A stretch of 64,000 nucleotides of DNA from Psettodes erumei (lineage: Eukaryota > Chordata > Actinopteri > Pleuronectiformes > Psettodidae): assembly GCA_016785225.1 (NCBI GenBank), contig JAFBJZ010000939.1:186001-250000 (forward strand), in the 5' to 3' direction. Position 1 is the first letter of the stretch; every line of letters starts with the position of its first letter. Made by a program: the position numbers and the translations under genes. This document shows, one piece after another, positions 48,081 to 60,129 of this stretch. Below the pieces are notes generated by a model that was given only the letters and a program-made list of their open reading frames with translations, did no database searches and had not been told where the DNA came from.

Positions 48081-48632
48081 GACGCATTGCATACCAAGGT
48101 GGGAAATTGGGCTTGAAATTCATGGTCAGTGTGATTCATGTTTTGTAAACATCCAACAGAAATAGGTACAAGAATTTGTGAAACGATATGATGAACATAC
48201 AAATGCAAATAACAGCAATAAACTGTATTTTTCTTTGTGCTAGCACTAATTCCAAATTCACACCAGATATTACTGAAACGTTTCTTCATTGGCTGCTCCA
48301 AAAACAGCCAGAAAAAAAAAAGATATCTTTGCGTCAGAAGTTTACACAACATAAGAAACAAAAATAATTTTCAAGTAGGTTCCATGGGGATTAGACAGGA
48401 ATAAAAACACAGTGATTTTACTTCCTATCCCACAGTGAAACTGAAAAGCTCTTGTTTTGAAATCATTGTGGATAGTTACTCTTGTTCATCTGTATTCTTT
48501 TGCACAAGATGGGCAACTGACAGCCATAAAAAACGCTCCCTTTAAAATGAAAAAAGAAAGGCTTTTCAGAAAAAAATAGAAATGTTATGTCCAACAGGTG
48601 TCTCTAGTGTGTACACTTGCTAGTTAAGAACA

Positions 48633-48671
48633 CCACACACAGACACACACACACACACACACACACACACC
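48633..48671 (+). repeat. (CA)n microsatellite
   Basis: A CA run with one AG interruption. It generates an artefactual Thr-His frame. Confidence 0.92.
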
Positions 48672-49494
48672 TGAACCTATACGTGAGCCCCTCCCACCAC
48701 TTCATCTCCTCCAGTTCTCCTCTTTCACAAGGAAAGCTTTCCTATGACATGAGTCATGCTTGCCTGAGTCCCTCAGCACCCCCTTACGCCACCCCACGCC
48801 ACCCCCCTCCCGGCCTGTGTTATTGGTCTGCAATGGAGCATGGCGGCAGATGAGGTCCTTTGACACAGACAGAAACACAAGAGGATCAGGCACAAATACA
48901 AAACAGAGCACATTCCTCACACTGGGCCCCTTTAGCGGCTCTATCTTGCGGGGCAGTGCACTCAAAGTTGAGCATCTGCACACAACCGTACAGGTTTTTC
49001 TGTCTGTCTATCTGGTGTCTGACCTGATTGTTTTTCTTTATTATTATTATTTCCAGGCTGCAGACTATAGCGTCTGTGCTCTGGGTAATGTGATCCAAGC
49101 TCTTCTCTTTGTGGTGCTAATGTATTTGTAGTCCCCCACCCTTGGGGCAGCAATTATTTTTTATCAGCCTGTGAATGTTAGTTAAGTGCTGCAGAGTGAG
49201 GGTGAACAGGGGAGCACAGGAGGGGGTAGTGGTTGACTTGACTAAATCATGCCCTCAATGTCTGTCTGTGCATGAGCCAAAAAGCCACCCCCACTCCCTT
49301 ACCCCCATGTATGCTGAAGCTACACACCAAACATCAAGGAAGGAAGCGACTGCTATTATCGTTGCTGATGTTTTCCCAGAGTTAGAGAGTGACTGAGGGG
49401 GAGAACTGGAAACGGATTGAGTCATGAGGGAAAAAGGGACAGCTGGGAAGGAAGGACAGCGAAGAGAAGAGGGGTAATTTGGGGAGACACAGTG

Positions 49495-49740
49495 ATAAGA
49501 TAACAGACATGCAAGCTTCTTTATTTAATTAGCTCTCCTCTGAACCGGCACACCTAGCCACCCCCCTGCTGTTTGTGTCGTCTGTTGGGGTTGCTGCGAG
49601 CACATATGGCTGCGTGTCAGCAAACGCTTGATCAGTCATCCCCATTCACATATTTTAATAGGCTAATTGGCCTAATGTATGCAGTTGTAAGCACATTAAG
49701 GTAATTAATGTACGTTGGATGGTTGATCTGTCATAATATT
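49495..49740. promoter_or_regulatory. Candidate conserved noncoding block, TAATTA-rich
   Basis: Three homeodomain-type words lie in about 190 bp: TTAATTAG (49,525-49,532), CTAATTGG (49,663-49,670) and TAATTAAT (49,702-49,709). They surround GC-richer complex sequence with CATATG and TGATCAGTCAT words. The pattern resembles developmental enhancers. Conservation could not be tested here. Confidence 0.33.
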
Positions 49741-50107
49741 ATGACCTTTGCTTCTTCTCTTCTGTATTCTTTTTTTTGAAGCAGATAATGGTTTCAGCCA
49801 AGAAAATAGTCAGGTCAGACATATTAAAACTGTAACCTGTGACATTTTCTTGTAAATAAATGTCATGCAGCACAAGGTGTGTCTTGGCAGTTTATGTATG
49901 TTGTGTACATGTTTGAAACTCAGGTTTGCAGTCAAAAATGTGACAATATAAAGTAGAAAAATGTTTTTTTTAGTTTCCATTTACATTTAGTAGATGGCAT
50001 TTGAAGTGGTTTATCAAAGATAGGAGGATGGATTCAGGACACCAATAATAAAATGAAAAGTTCTTCTTTTAGATATTGAGTAGCTGCTTTGTGAGGGAGA
50101 TGCAATG

Positions 50108-50126
50108 ATAAAAAAAAAAAAAAATC
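50108..50126 (+). repeat. Poly-A run
   Basis: About 16 A residues. No recognisable retroposon body is attached on either side. Confidence 0.8.
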
Positions 50127-51637
50127 CATAGTAGTTCTTTTAAATTAACTCTCCTCTGAACTTTCCATGTGCAAGACATGGCATGTCTGGTCAAGTGTCA
50201 GTTTGCCCATTTACACAATAGTGTTGAGGCTGATGGGAATGTTGTTACTTTGGGACTATGTTCACATATGCATACTGTATATATAAACAGTATATGCAAG
50301 ACAGTCCACCCCCCACTGGAGGGGTATCTTTATGTATACAGTGTTTTCAGAATGTTAGGCAGCTACTTAGAGGCACTTATGGCTGCTGATTGCTGACACA
50401 TTTTGAAGAGTCAGAATATTCATAAAGCTTTCAAATGTGCATCACCTGACCTTTCCTCATGATGACTTTGACATGCTGATTAAGGCCTGAGCAGTTGGTA
50501 AAAAGTGCCAAACTTTCATGGTGCCCAAACATTTGCTTGGTACTCCTTCTCTGCCTTTCATTCTAAAGTTATTAAAAACCTAATTAGTATGCAAGCCTTG
50601 CTTAAAATTTTAAAAAAGGTGTTTCATACTTATTTCATACCTTTTGAAGATAATTTCATTGTCCTTTCACTTCGCGGTTAACAATAACAGAAATTGTGGC
50701 TGGGCTGCATCTTTTGTCAGAGAAAGGACCAGAGAAAAGGCCTGATTATGAAAAGGGCAAATGTGTTGAAAAAAACCCCAGCATAAATAAGATGTTTTCT
50801 GAGTTGCAGTACAAGACAAACAAATGTGTAGTAAAATGTCATGTTTTTTATTTCATTTTTTATTTGGTTAAGAAGAGCATTGTTGTGTTGAATCAAATCA
50901 TGCTGAATTTCACTGCATCATAGTTGCGGTTTATCATATCATCCGGTTTCTTCATATGAATCTTCAATGAACTGGATTGTTGGCAATGCCTCATAATGTG
51001 TATCACATTGGCCTCTGTGATGGAGCTACACAGCCCAAGTCCATTGTGTATGACACTGGACTAAATTTACAGACATTCTGTACAGTAGTTGTGGACATTA
51101 ACTAGTGTTGTTCATGAAAAGTCAGATGATCACCAAAGTTATGAGAATCATTCTTTGGGGACCATGTTTAAAATGTCACGGTAACTGTAGTCATCTGGGA
51201 AGTGTTGGTTCCAATGGTTCAACACTGCCATTCAGGAAAAATGTGAAATAGTTTTCCAGATTGTGTTCCCACTTGTTATATTATTTGGAGAGGACCTATG
51301 TTGGTAAGTGGTGTAAAGGCTATAACAGTTATTGGATTTGTGACTGTCCTTGTGTGGTTTTCCAGTATAATGCTTAAAATTGTTCGTTTGTTACTTTCTG
51401 ACAGGCTTTTCAAATATGTAAGTCAGTATTATCATCACTGAAAGTGTCTTACAGTCAACACTTGAAATGTGACCCACACCCAAAAGCACAGCTGTCGAGT
51501 GAAGGCCTACTACATTTGTGTATTTGTGTCAGAGAGAGAGGAAAAGAAAGAGACTAAGCCAAAGGGCGGGTGATAAGAACGCTACTGGAGATGGTGAGAG
51601 GGTTGTAACCGAGAGGCACTAAAAGCTCTGAGTCCTT

Positions 51638-51638
<1 letters not shown>

Positions 51639-51694
<56 letters not shown>

Positions 51695-51719
51695 GATAGG
51701 TGTGTGTATGTGTGTGTGT
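51639..51719 (+). repeat. Compound (GT)n(GA)n(GT)n microsatellite
   Basis: A GT run (51,639-51,659) passes into a GA run to about 51,693 and then into a second GT run (51,700-51,719). The open frames across it (Cys-Val and Arg-Glu runs) are artefacts. Confidence 0.95.
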
Positions 51720-52560
51720 CCATTATCGCACTGTCAGAGTGCACAGGCCTGGCGTCACGGGTATAGAGGATCACACAAAGACACTACTGTGCAGACAGGT
51801 GAACCAAACACAAACAGTTATCTTTGTGATTCTGCTTGTGAAGACATACTGTTCAGTCACTCTGCACTGGTACTGTGAATGGAAAAGATCGGGAAACACA
51901 TAAAGTTGTCATTGTGTCGTCGCTCTGTTATGCACATGAAACATCTTTCACTCACTAACAGGGATTTTTTGCTGCAGTGAATTCACAGATAAAAACATGG
52001 AGGTTTACTTTAACTGAAATGAAATCACTCGCTCATCGTCAGTAACTTTTCTTCTGTTTTCACCACATTAGTTGTGCATTGTGGAATAAAACTTGACAAT
52101 GTTTCTCAGGTGTTCTGCTACTGCACTACTTGAACCTGTGGAACTAAAGTGAGAGACAATCCCGCAGTATCAGTAGGTTCATATTCATGTCTTAGATTTC
52201 ATCTGTGTTCCTTATGTAAGTTCCCACAAAGAACAGACTTATTTAACCCCGGGTGCAGTTAGTTGGTTGCTCCACAGAAACTACCTTTCCAATTGCTTTT
52301 ATGTTAATTTCAAAAGTCTTGGTGACATAAATAAATGAATTTGTTACTTTCACCTTTATGTGTGGGAATTTGCTTGCTGCCTCCCTCTTAAGATGGCTTT
52401 TGTTTTGCGTGTGAATTTTAATTGAATTTTAATTGAATTACTTTAGATAATGTGTCTCTTTGATTCACATGTACAATGCTGCTATGATACAACCGAAGAG
52501 TCTGCTTGGATTTAAACCAAAGATTTTGCAGACCACAAAAAATAAGTTTCCTGCAGCCTC

Positions 52561-52563
<3 letters not shown>

Positions 52564-52594
<31 letters not shown>
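52564..52594 (+). repeat. (TA)n microsatellite
   Basis: About 15 uninterrupted TA units, followed by a pyrimidine-rich tract to about 53,000. Confidence 0.93.
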
Positions 52595-52596
<2 letters not shown>

Positions 52597-53019
52597 AAGC
52601 ACATTTTTGTTGCCGGTTGTGTTTGTTTTTCTGAATCTATGCATTGTTTGCTTCCTGTCTCCTTCCTTCTACTTTTCACTTTTCCATCCTTCATCCTTTC
52701 CATTTACATATATACAGTATATATCCCTTTCATCTCTCTCTCTTATGTTCTTTGTCCCTTTTAATCTCTCTTCCTTTGTGCCACCACCTTCTCTTCTTCT
52801 TCCTGCAACAGCTGAATCCTACTTTATCCCCCTCCGGTCTCTCTGCCAAGTCTGTCTGTCTATCTTTCTTTGTCTCACTGGTGTTTCTCTGTGTTTCAAT
52901 CTCATTCACTCTGTCCATTTGTCAATTTCTCCTTTTTTTCCCCATAAATCCTTCTTGTTCCTGTCTCTACTGTACCTCACATGCCTCCCTCTCCCCATTC
53001 TTTGTGTACCTGACGCTGA

Positions 53020-53240
53020 GCCTGCTGAAACCCAGGGCCATGGTGGCTTAACTTTAATTGATGCATCGGATGGAGGAGAGGAAGAGGAGAGGAGAGAGGG
53101 ATGGCTCTGGGCTGACAAGGTTAATTCTGTTTTTCTTAGCTCCTCGTCACCTGGCGGCAATTAAACTCATGACATCACTCCCTCGGGAAAAAGACACCGA
53201 TGGGAAGTGAGGGAGAGTGAAAAAAGTGAGGGAAAGCGAG
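53020..53240. promoter_or_regulatory. Candidate conserved noncoding block
   Basis: The block contains CTTTAATTGATGCATCGG, a GAGGAGAG purine tract, CACCTGGCGGCAATTAAAC (E-box plus AATTAA) and CATGACATCAC. It is more complex than the surrounding simple sequence. This is inference only. Confidence 0.25.
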
Positions 53241-54229
53241 ATTGATTCCGTGAAACATGTTCAAAGGCAATCACAGACCAAAGTGTGCCAGGAAAAAGGG
53301 AGAGAAGGCTGTATGAGGCAAATTAGATAAATCAGTGTGGTGTGGATGCTTTGCAATGAGGATATATTGAAATTCAAGGGCATTATGTTTGTACTGATAA
53401 TGATAGTTTTTCAAGGCATGCCTCCATCAAAAGCTCTCCCAGCATATTGTAACTGGGGTTGAAGCTTGGCGATGAAGATATATGAGCAGTTCTACATTGA
53501 ATTAATAAATTTGACATTACATTTTACTAAGACCCACAGCTGTACCATTGATGGAAGAATACAAAAAAACAAATAATAAAACTAACATCAATTCATGTAC
53601 CTTTTATGTGCACTCTTGTGTTCCTTTTGAATGAGCTTTACTAAAGGGAAAGTGTTAATGCCTCAGTCTTTAAGCAAGGAAATAGGGAGTGAGAAGAGAA
53701 GATTGATATGAGTCTTTGTGTTAAATGGGGAGATGAAGTCAGGTTGGTGTTCGCCTGTAGCACATACATGAGAAGCAAGCCTGTCAACACCTCTAAAGCC
53801 TGATAGAGGCCCAACATAGTAACACAGGTGGCTACTGGATAATGTAACAATATTATAGATTTATGTTAGCCCAATAAATAAATCATGTTTGTTTTGCTGT
53901 TGGCTTAGCACTGCAGATGGCTTTAGATACAGTAAAACAGGAGCCTTTGCTGCAAAGCCAAAGTCAGTTGGAGCCACAGAGCAGAGCCGAGTTACAACCA
54001 AAATACCAGTGTTGATAGATTTAGCCAAAATTGATCAAGTAAGTGAATTTGTGTAAGCTGCTAAATGTTCTAAATTGAAGAGAAGCAGAATTGAACATCA
54101 CTTGTTCCATTTTGAAACTCTAATATATAACACAACTAAGATATGGTTTATTTACCCTCGACAAAAGAGAAATGTAAAAGTAACATATTTGTGGATTGTG
54201 TTCCGAGTTAAGTAGTGGAATAATGCATT

Positions 54230-54310
54230 GGCAAGCAGCTTGGCTCAGTGACTGTGCGCAGCATCTGGAAGTCAAAGTGAGGATGCCAGGTTTGGTATCA
54301 TTGTGCGTGT
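54230..54310 (+). repeat. Possible tRNA-derived SINE head
   Basis: An A-box-like TTGGCTCAGTGACTG (54,240-54,254) is followed about 35 bp later by a weak B-box-like CCAGGTTTGGTATC. Spacing fits a polymerase III internal promoter but the B box is diverged. No tail was recognised. Confidence 0.3.
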
Positions 54311-56146
54311 GCAGAGACCAAAACCAAAATCGTTGCTCACTGAAAATTAAAGTGGATAAACTCAAATCAAAAATTATTTTCAATTTTGAGCTCCAACATT
54401 CTGAGTACCTCACACTGATCAAGCCAATCAGGAGCCAGCTCCTATACTTACCCAGCATTCATCACTGCTTTGTGTTCTGTTTATCCTCTGTTTCCAGACT
54501 CAACTGGACACAAAGGGCACCGTGTTGATCTGTGCCCTGGAACAAAACAAAGCGCCACCCATGAACAGAGTTCAGCTGGAGGGAAGAGGGGTGTGTGGGT
54601 CAGGATGGAAGTGAGAGAGCGAGCAAGGATTACAGAGGGAGGGAGAGAGAGAGGCTGAGATGTTGTATTGTCGGAGGAGATAAGGAATGATTAAAGAGCT
54701 AGCAGGAGAATCAGACATGCAGAGTTGATCCAGCTAACCATTCACTCATCAGTCTCCTAATGGTCTGGAGGGGGGGTCGGTGGGGTGAGCATTGTTTCCA
54801 CATGGTTTCCCAGATGTTACAATATGGCCTGACTCCTGCTCTGCTTCTGGCACTCCTTCCTCCTCCCTTTCCATTATTGTCTGCTCATTTTCACATTTTA
54901 ATGTTTTGTTTTCATTTCTTTAAAGAGAAAACAAACCAAACAATGATGTACCATTAAACATCTGCACTTAAAAAGGTCTTTCTTTTCAAATTCTGATAAA
55001 CAATAAGCCATTAACATTAGACAAATCCTAACATCTTCAGTGGAGCTCATAAGCAATGTTTTTAGCCCCGCTGTCAGATAGTAAGCTAGAGCTGTTAGAA
55101 TCAAGTTCAAATCACTCAAACTATCCTGTAACGTATTTGGAATACTTTAAAACCAGGGAGATGCTCTTGAATTAAGTTGTGACTTGCAATTTGAGTTAGG
55201 AGCGTGGCAGTGCATGTTTGCTAAAATGCTCATTTTAACTGGTGTTAAGGTGCTCAGCCAAAAAAAGATGCTCAGCCACCTTTTGTTCTGGTCCCACCTA
55301 TTTGCAGCAGTAGATACATCATGGAATTTTAAAACTTTACCATTCCTTTGTGCTGTCTGCTGCCTCATTTGAATTAGGTTAATGCAAGGCAGTTGAATTT
55401 CAAATCAAAAAGCAGATGGACAATGCCTGACGCTGAAAAGCAAATCAAAAAATGACGACTGCATAACTACTGCCATTCTGCACTAATGTTCCATAAATCT
55501 AGTTTGCAGTGTAGCCTCAATCAACCACAAATCAGTGCAACCACTAAATCATGTGGCAATGAAAAGAAATGATAACAAAAACGATTGAGATTTATATTAT
55601 TATTATTATTGATATACTCTATTAGAAATGTGTCAAATTTTCAATGGTAACAAATTGGAAGACCATCGGAGATTGGAGAAGAGAAGGAAGAAAACCAAAT
55701 GGTGTTTTTCATTTAGTAGAGGGCAGAGAAAGGGAGAACATGAAAGAAAGAAACAAATCCCCTTCAAACACAGCTGCAGTCCCAGCAAAACCTTTAACTG
55801 TTGTTCCTCCTTGCCAGAACTCAATTACCATATGCGGCGAATTGCTGATGACTGAATAGGTGGAGCTTACAAACAAGCCAGCTGTTGCTGAGGGACTTCC
55901 AATCAGTCTTGTCTCCTCAGGTTTGAACCTGGACCTCATTCCCAGCCGCCACTCTGATATTTACATTTGAGAACTTTGCAGCGATTTAAAAAGAGCACAG
56001 GTGAGACGGTCAGTTTCTGAAGGCCAAAACACACATTGTGATTGTTTTACTAATTATAGTTCTGTTGTGGGCATGGTGCCTGATGAATCACAGCTATATT
56101 TGTCAGGATTTATTACTTTTAAAGCATTTGTCAGTAACTATTGAGG

Positions 56147-56195
56147 TATTTCAAGTGAAATATTAAAAATAAAAATTTTTTTTTCACTTGAAATA
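56147..56195. repeat. Perfect 14-bp inverted repeat (hairpin)
   Basis: TATTTCAAGTGAAA (56,147-56,160) and its exact complement TTTCACTTGAAATA (56,182-56,195) flank a 21-bp A/T-only loop in which an A-rich half faces a T run, so pairing can extend. It could form a cruciform or hairpin, or be a tiny remnant of a palindromic element. Confidence 0.75.
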
Positions 56196-57259
56196 ATATT
56201 TTATCTAGGAACTATTAAGAAAATACCTGTCACGACTCATTAAAACTGATTCCCTCCCACCATTGAGTGAGAAAAATACAAAAAGGAAAAAAAGAATGAC
56301 AATGTAATAATGCAGTATGCTATGTTGTGAGTCAAAATTAACCTTTTTGAATTTCATACAGGATTCATTGCTGAATCCCAATTTACTTTAGATGAAATTG
56401 TGAATGTTAGCTGGTGAACCTTAGCGTGAATTTAAAGTTAGCTCTTCCTCAGAGTTTTTCTTTTTTCTTTTCTTGTTTTTTGTTGGGAAAGAAAACTTGA
56501 TGGTTTCATCATTTCTTATATTGAAAATTCTTTAGATTTTTACATTTTTGGTTTCCCTGTACTGTCATTCTTATGATCTTCTGAGGAACCTTGAAGTTAC
56601 ATTTAGTATGGTCCTGAAGTTCTATATCTCTCGGAAAGACTGGACATATATTTGTGTTTTGATGACTTTAAAAAAGGCATTGCACAATGTAATAATTTAT
56701 GATTTCACCCTCAATCAAAGATATCTTTACACTGGGGAACACAGCTAAACACTCCCAAAAAAGTCCAGAACACAGATGATTAATTTTGATGAAGTTTACT
56801 TGTAAAACTTGTAAAACTGTAAAACTTGTAATATTGTAAAACACAATACCACAAAATGTCAGTATTATTAAACAAACTGAATATCTCAGCAGTCTCAGGA
56901 TTCACATTAAATCGTAATTGTTTCATAACTTTATGTTACTGGATGAATAATACTCACAGATGTTGTCTGAGCAAAAGAGGGAGGAAGAATAGCCTACTAA
57001 CTGAAGAGCTGATGACTGTGCTCACACAACTCGCATGGTGAATTTACTTCCTGTCTGTCTCCCAGACAGTTACAAAAATAAACAAATCACACACAAATGT
57101 GTTTTCCAGAAACAAACTCATTTTCTATATTATTATATATATTGTTACTACCAAACCAAAATAAGCAAAATGCTTTACAAGAATATTAATGTTATTGCTG
57201 ACAGTTATCAATATCCATGCACCTTTCTAGTCACCTAAATGGTCAGTGTTTACTTTGTA

Positions 57260-57695
57260 TCTTCAATGTATTGGAGAAACTTTGTGAACAAAAAGGTTTA
57301 CAGTTTCCTGAATTTGCACTTCTTTTTCAGAGTGAGGCCGACGTCCTGCATCATCAGGAGCACACAATGTGGTCTTGGATCCTGTTCCTCTATATTAGGT
57401 CCATACACTAAGATGTCATATGTTGGACACAGCATGCCCTCAGAACATCCTCCTTTCAAACATCAATGGCAAATAGGAGGCAGTTGAAAAGGTATCTCCT
57501 GAAAGGAGTGATGAATGCAGCGAGGGGTTGTGATTCTGCTGTTATCAGGATTTTCTAAAATCCAGATCAAGCATCCAGTTCTGCATCTGACATCATAGCA
57601 AGTGTTTATTCAGCAGCTGATAGAATGTGGCACCCTCTCTTCATGGCTGCATTCAGTGGTGTGAGATCCACACGGATGAACAAACTCTCAAAATA
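57260..57695 (-). mobile_element. Second Ty3/gypsy reverse transcriptase remnant
   Basis: On the minus strand from about 57,685 one frame reads FIRVDLTPLNAAMKR, with CHILSAAE and a stop. It continues with LAAFITPFRRYLFN (about 57,500-57,460). After a frame change comes YDILVYGPNIEEQ and LMMQDVGLTLKKKCKFRK (57,345-57,310). This order is that of gypsy RT: the R-x-x-V-D-L-x-x-L-N start, the F-x-T-P-F-G-R-Y motif, the catalytic segment and the G-L-T-L-N-x-x-K-C-x-F motif. The Y-x-D-D site is partly deleted (only YDILV remains) and at least three stops occur. No RNase H or integrase follows below 57,260. It differs in sequence from the 23-kb element. Confidence 0.8.
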
Positions 57696-57699
57696 TCAT

Positions 57700-58610
57700 C
57701 TGTTGCATATCCCATTGTGAATGTGAATTCACCTGATAGTTTAGGTTTTTCCATTAATCCTGATGCCACATGAAATTTCAATTCATCGGCTCTATCTTGG
57801 CCTTTCTGTCAGATCTGAGAACTCAAATGATTGTGGTGCTTGTACAGCTGCCACTGCTTTTGTTTCCTCCCCCTCTCTGTTTTACGTTCAGGAAAACATT
57901 AATGCAAAATAACTCCCATTCTCTCCCTCCTGTGTGTATCTGGCGAGGCCCCACCTAACCCCTAACACACTGACAGGCTTTCTCTGCCTTCGAGAGCATG
58001 CATCATTTGTCATTGTTTTCCACACTTATTTTTTGCTACTGCTCTGCTCTCCAGGTGTTTATTCACTGAGAAAAAACAACAAAAAAAACCATCCACAGCT
58101 TATATCAGAGGAAAATGTGGAGATGTTGTTGCTTTTTCACTGACCAAGTGAAACCAAGTCTAATGAGGGAGATGGGATGCTATGGAGTAAGGTACTTCAT
58201 TATGGGGACTGCAGTCTCTTCACCTATCAAGAAGCCGTAAACTGCTGATGAATGTATTACCCCATAAGAAAGCTATGATCGACATTTTATAAAATTGTAT
58301 CCACAACCCTATTAAAGCAGTATAAGTGTTTTCATTTATTGTATACAGATGAGATGGAAGGAGAGGGGAAGGTCCAGAGGAATGTGTCATCTGAGATAAT
58401 TGACTCTGGGACTTCAAAAGGTGTTGCGCACCAACTTTCAAATGTTGAATAATGAAGAAATCAATCTTTGTCAAGGCCAAAGGTGGGAAAGGGTGCTCTA
58501 TCCAAGCATTTTTCTAGGTTCCCTCCGTAAACAAAGTGTTCCTGTTTCCACTTTCTCCTCATACATGAACAAGATGTTTTACATTAAAGCTGTTAGTGAA
58601 ATAATGGAAT
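57700..58610. other. Noncoding stretch, nothing recognised
   Basis: Possible further decayed upstream gypsy sequence could not be read. Short frames only. Confidence 0.45.
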
Positions 58611-58613
58611 TTT

Positions 58614-58638
58614 ATGTGTGTGTGTGTGTGTGTGTGTA
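58614..58638 (+). repeat. (TG)n microsatellite
   Basis: About 12 TG units directly upstream of a SINE-like segment. Confidence 0.93.
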
Positions 58639-58790
58639 GCCTGTGGCTGAGGTGTGTCTTTTCCAGGAAAATGTCAAGCTGTACAGTAAGGTGGAATAAG
58701 AAGTGTGTGGTTTAAATCCTGGTGCAGCTTGGTTTCTAAATCCCATCTGAATGTAACTGTGTATCTGAACATATAAATGTCCTGGATGAT
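58637..58790 (+). repeat. Probable tRNA-derived SINE
   Basis: GTAGCCTGTGGCTGAGGTGT (58,637-58,656) gives an A-box-like TGGCTGAGGTG. About 60 bp further, GTGGTTTAAATCCTGGTGCA contains a good B box (GGTTTAAATCC). The body CCCATCTGAATGTAACTGTG follows, a word order I recall from teleost tRNA-derived SINEs. No target-site duplication found. Confidence 0.45.
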
Positions 58791-59604
58791 TGTTTGTAGT
58801 GGTTGTCATCAGTAATGTCTTAATTTACCAGGTTGTACTTTATCTCCAACTCCAACTTTACATTTTATATACTGTAGGTTAGGGATAGTGTTGAGGCTTC
58901 ACTCATTCTGTCAAGACTTTCTTCATACAGAAGTGGACATTAATTTGAACTAGGTTGGAAAAATGATTGACGTGGTCCCATCCACCCACACCCCAAGTGT
59001 GTTAGTGTATGTGTTTTTCTGAGCGTGACTACAAGGAAATGTCCAGGTGAATTTTTTTTCTCCTCACATGTTTCTGATATAGAGTCACATAATAGCTTGT
59101 CTTGCATCTTGCTTGTTTCCTGAAAAAAACAATGACTTTGATGTGACTGCGATGAGCTTTGCCAGCTGGGTTGCTGGTTATGTTCTACAATGTGATGTCT
59201 CCACAGTCAGATAACCTTTTTCATTTTGTTTTTATGGAGATTTGTCTTCCTGTCCTATTTCAGTATTTGACCTGAATGCTTCTTCGAAGCAGATGCTGAC
59301 AACAACTTAGCTTCACAAGCTCATTTTGTGGTTTACAAATTACTAGTTATATTTCTGTTAAACTGTGGCTGCAAATTTTGGAAACTGACATGAAATAAAA
59401 TGCAATTTTATTATGCCAGATGACAGTTGTAATGTTGTATGAATAGTGTAAGACACTTTTACAGGAATTCTGTCATCACATCGATAAGACATCTGGAATC
59501 ATTATATTGCAAAACTGGCAATAAATCATAAGAATAAAATCCTGCAAGAGGCAAGGAGACACAAACATACATCCTGCTTGTCCCCTGACAATCACCTCAG
59601 TCAT

Positions 59605-59642
<38 letters not shown>
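59605..59642 (+). repeat. (CA)n microsatellite
   Basis: About 18 uninterrupted CA units. Confidence 0.95.
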
Positions 59643-59646
<4 letters not shown>

Positions 59647-60129
59647 TGTTAAAATATATCAGTAACAATTATTAGTTTAGCTGAATCAAACTGCTTATCT
59701 GCCTTAGCTGATTGCTTGAAGTGCTCTGCAAATTTGACTTACATTGGCTGTGACACATACAAGGCAGTTAGAGAATACCAAATGAACACAACTGCAGAAA
59801 AATAATGAGAGAAGGCAACAGACTGCTGAACACCAAACATGAATTCCAAGGCAAAAGAGATGATTTAGTTTCGCATTTCCTTAAAGTTGGATGCATTGTG
59901 ACTGGAAAAAAAGAACAGTAATAATAGTGATTATAGTATGGTTCAAAACAAAACAGCAGAGATGGACCCTTGGTCCAAAGTATGGGTCAGGCCCAGAAGA
60001 TTTTAACCTACATTTCCCATAATGCAACACAACTTTCCAAGACTGGTAAATGCATATATCTCTCTCAACTCAACTCCCTAAACAGCACCGCCATCTTAAT
60101 GTAGTTACAAGTACATATCATAGTCTGTA

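Larger units (their letters stand above)
42665..48630. other. Noncoding stretch
   Basis: No host exon or mobile element recognised. A purine-rich GA tract covers about 44,730-44,895. A short tandem ATAAAAGCTTT duplication lies near 45,380-45,402. Several complex blocks (43.3, 46.4-46.8 and 47.7-48.1 kb) may be regulatory. Confidence 0.45.
48675..57255. other. Noncoding stretch with microsatellites
   Basis: No host gene or coding mobile element recognised. It includes candidate blocks at 49.5 and 53.0 kb, simple repeats at 51.6 and 52.6 kb, a pyrimidine-rich tract at 52.6-53.0 kb, a possible SINE at 54.2 kb and a hairpin at 56.15 kb. Confidence 0.45.

Noticed and set aside
48617..48853. Frame with a His-Thr run and Pro-rich end
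   Set aside because: Translation of a (CA)n microsatellite and C-rich DNA.
52460..53164. 234-codon plus-strand open frame, among the longest in the window
   Set aside because: It starts through a (TA)n microsatellite (Ile-Tyr run) and continues through a pyrimidine-rich tract giving Ser/Leu/Phe repeats. No domain or coding signature.
56147..56195. Intrinsic bacterial-type terminator
   Set aside because: The stem is A/T-rich with a long loop, and the genome is clearly eukaryotic.
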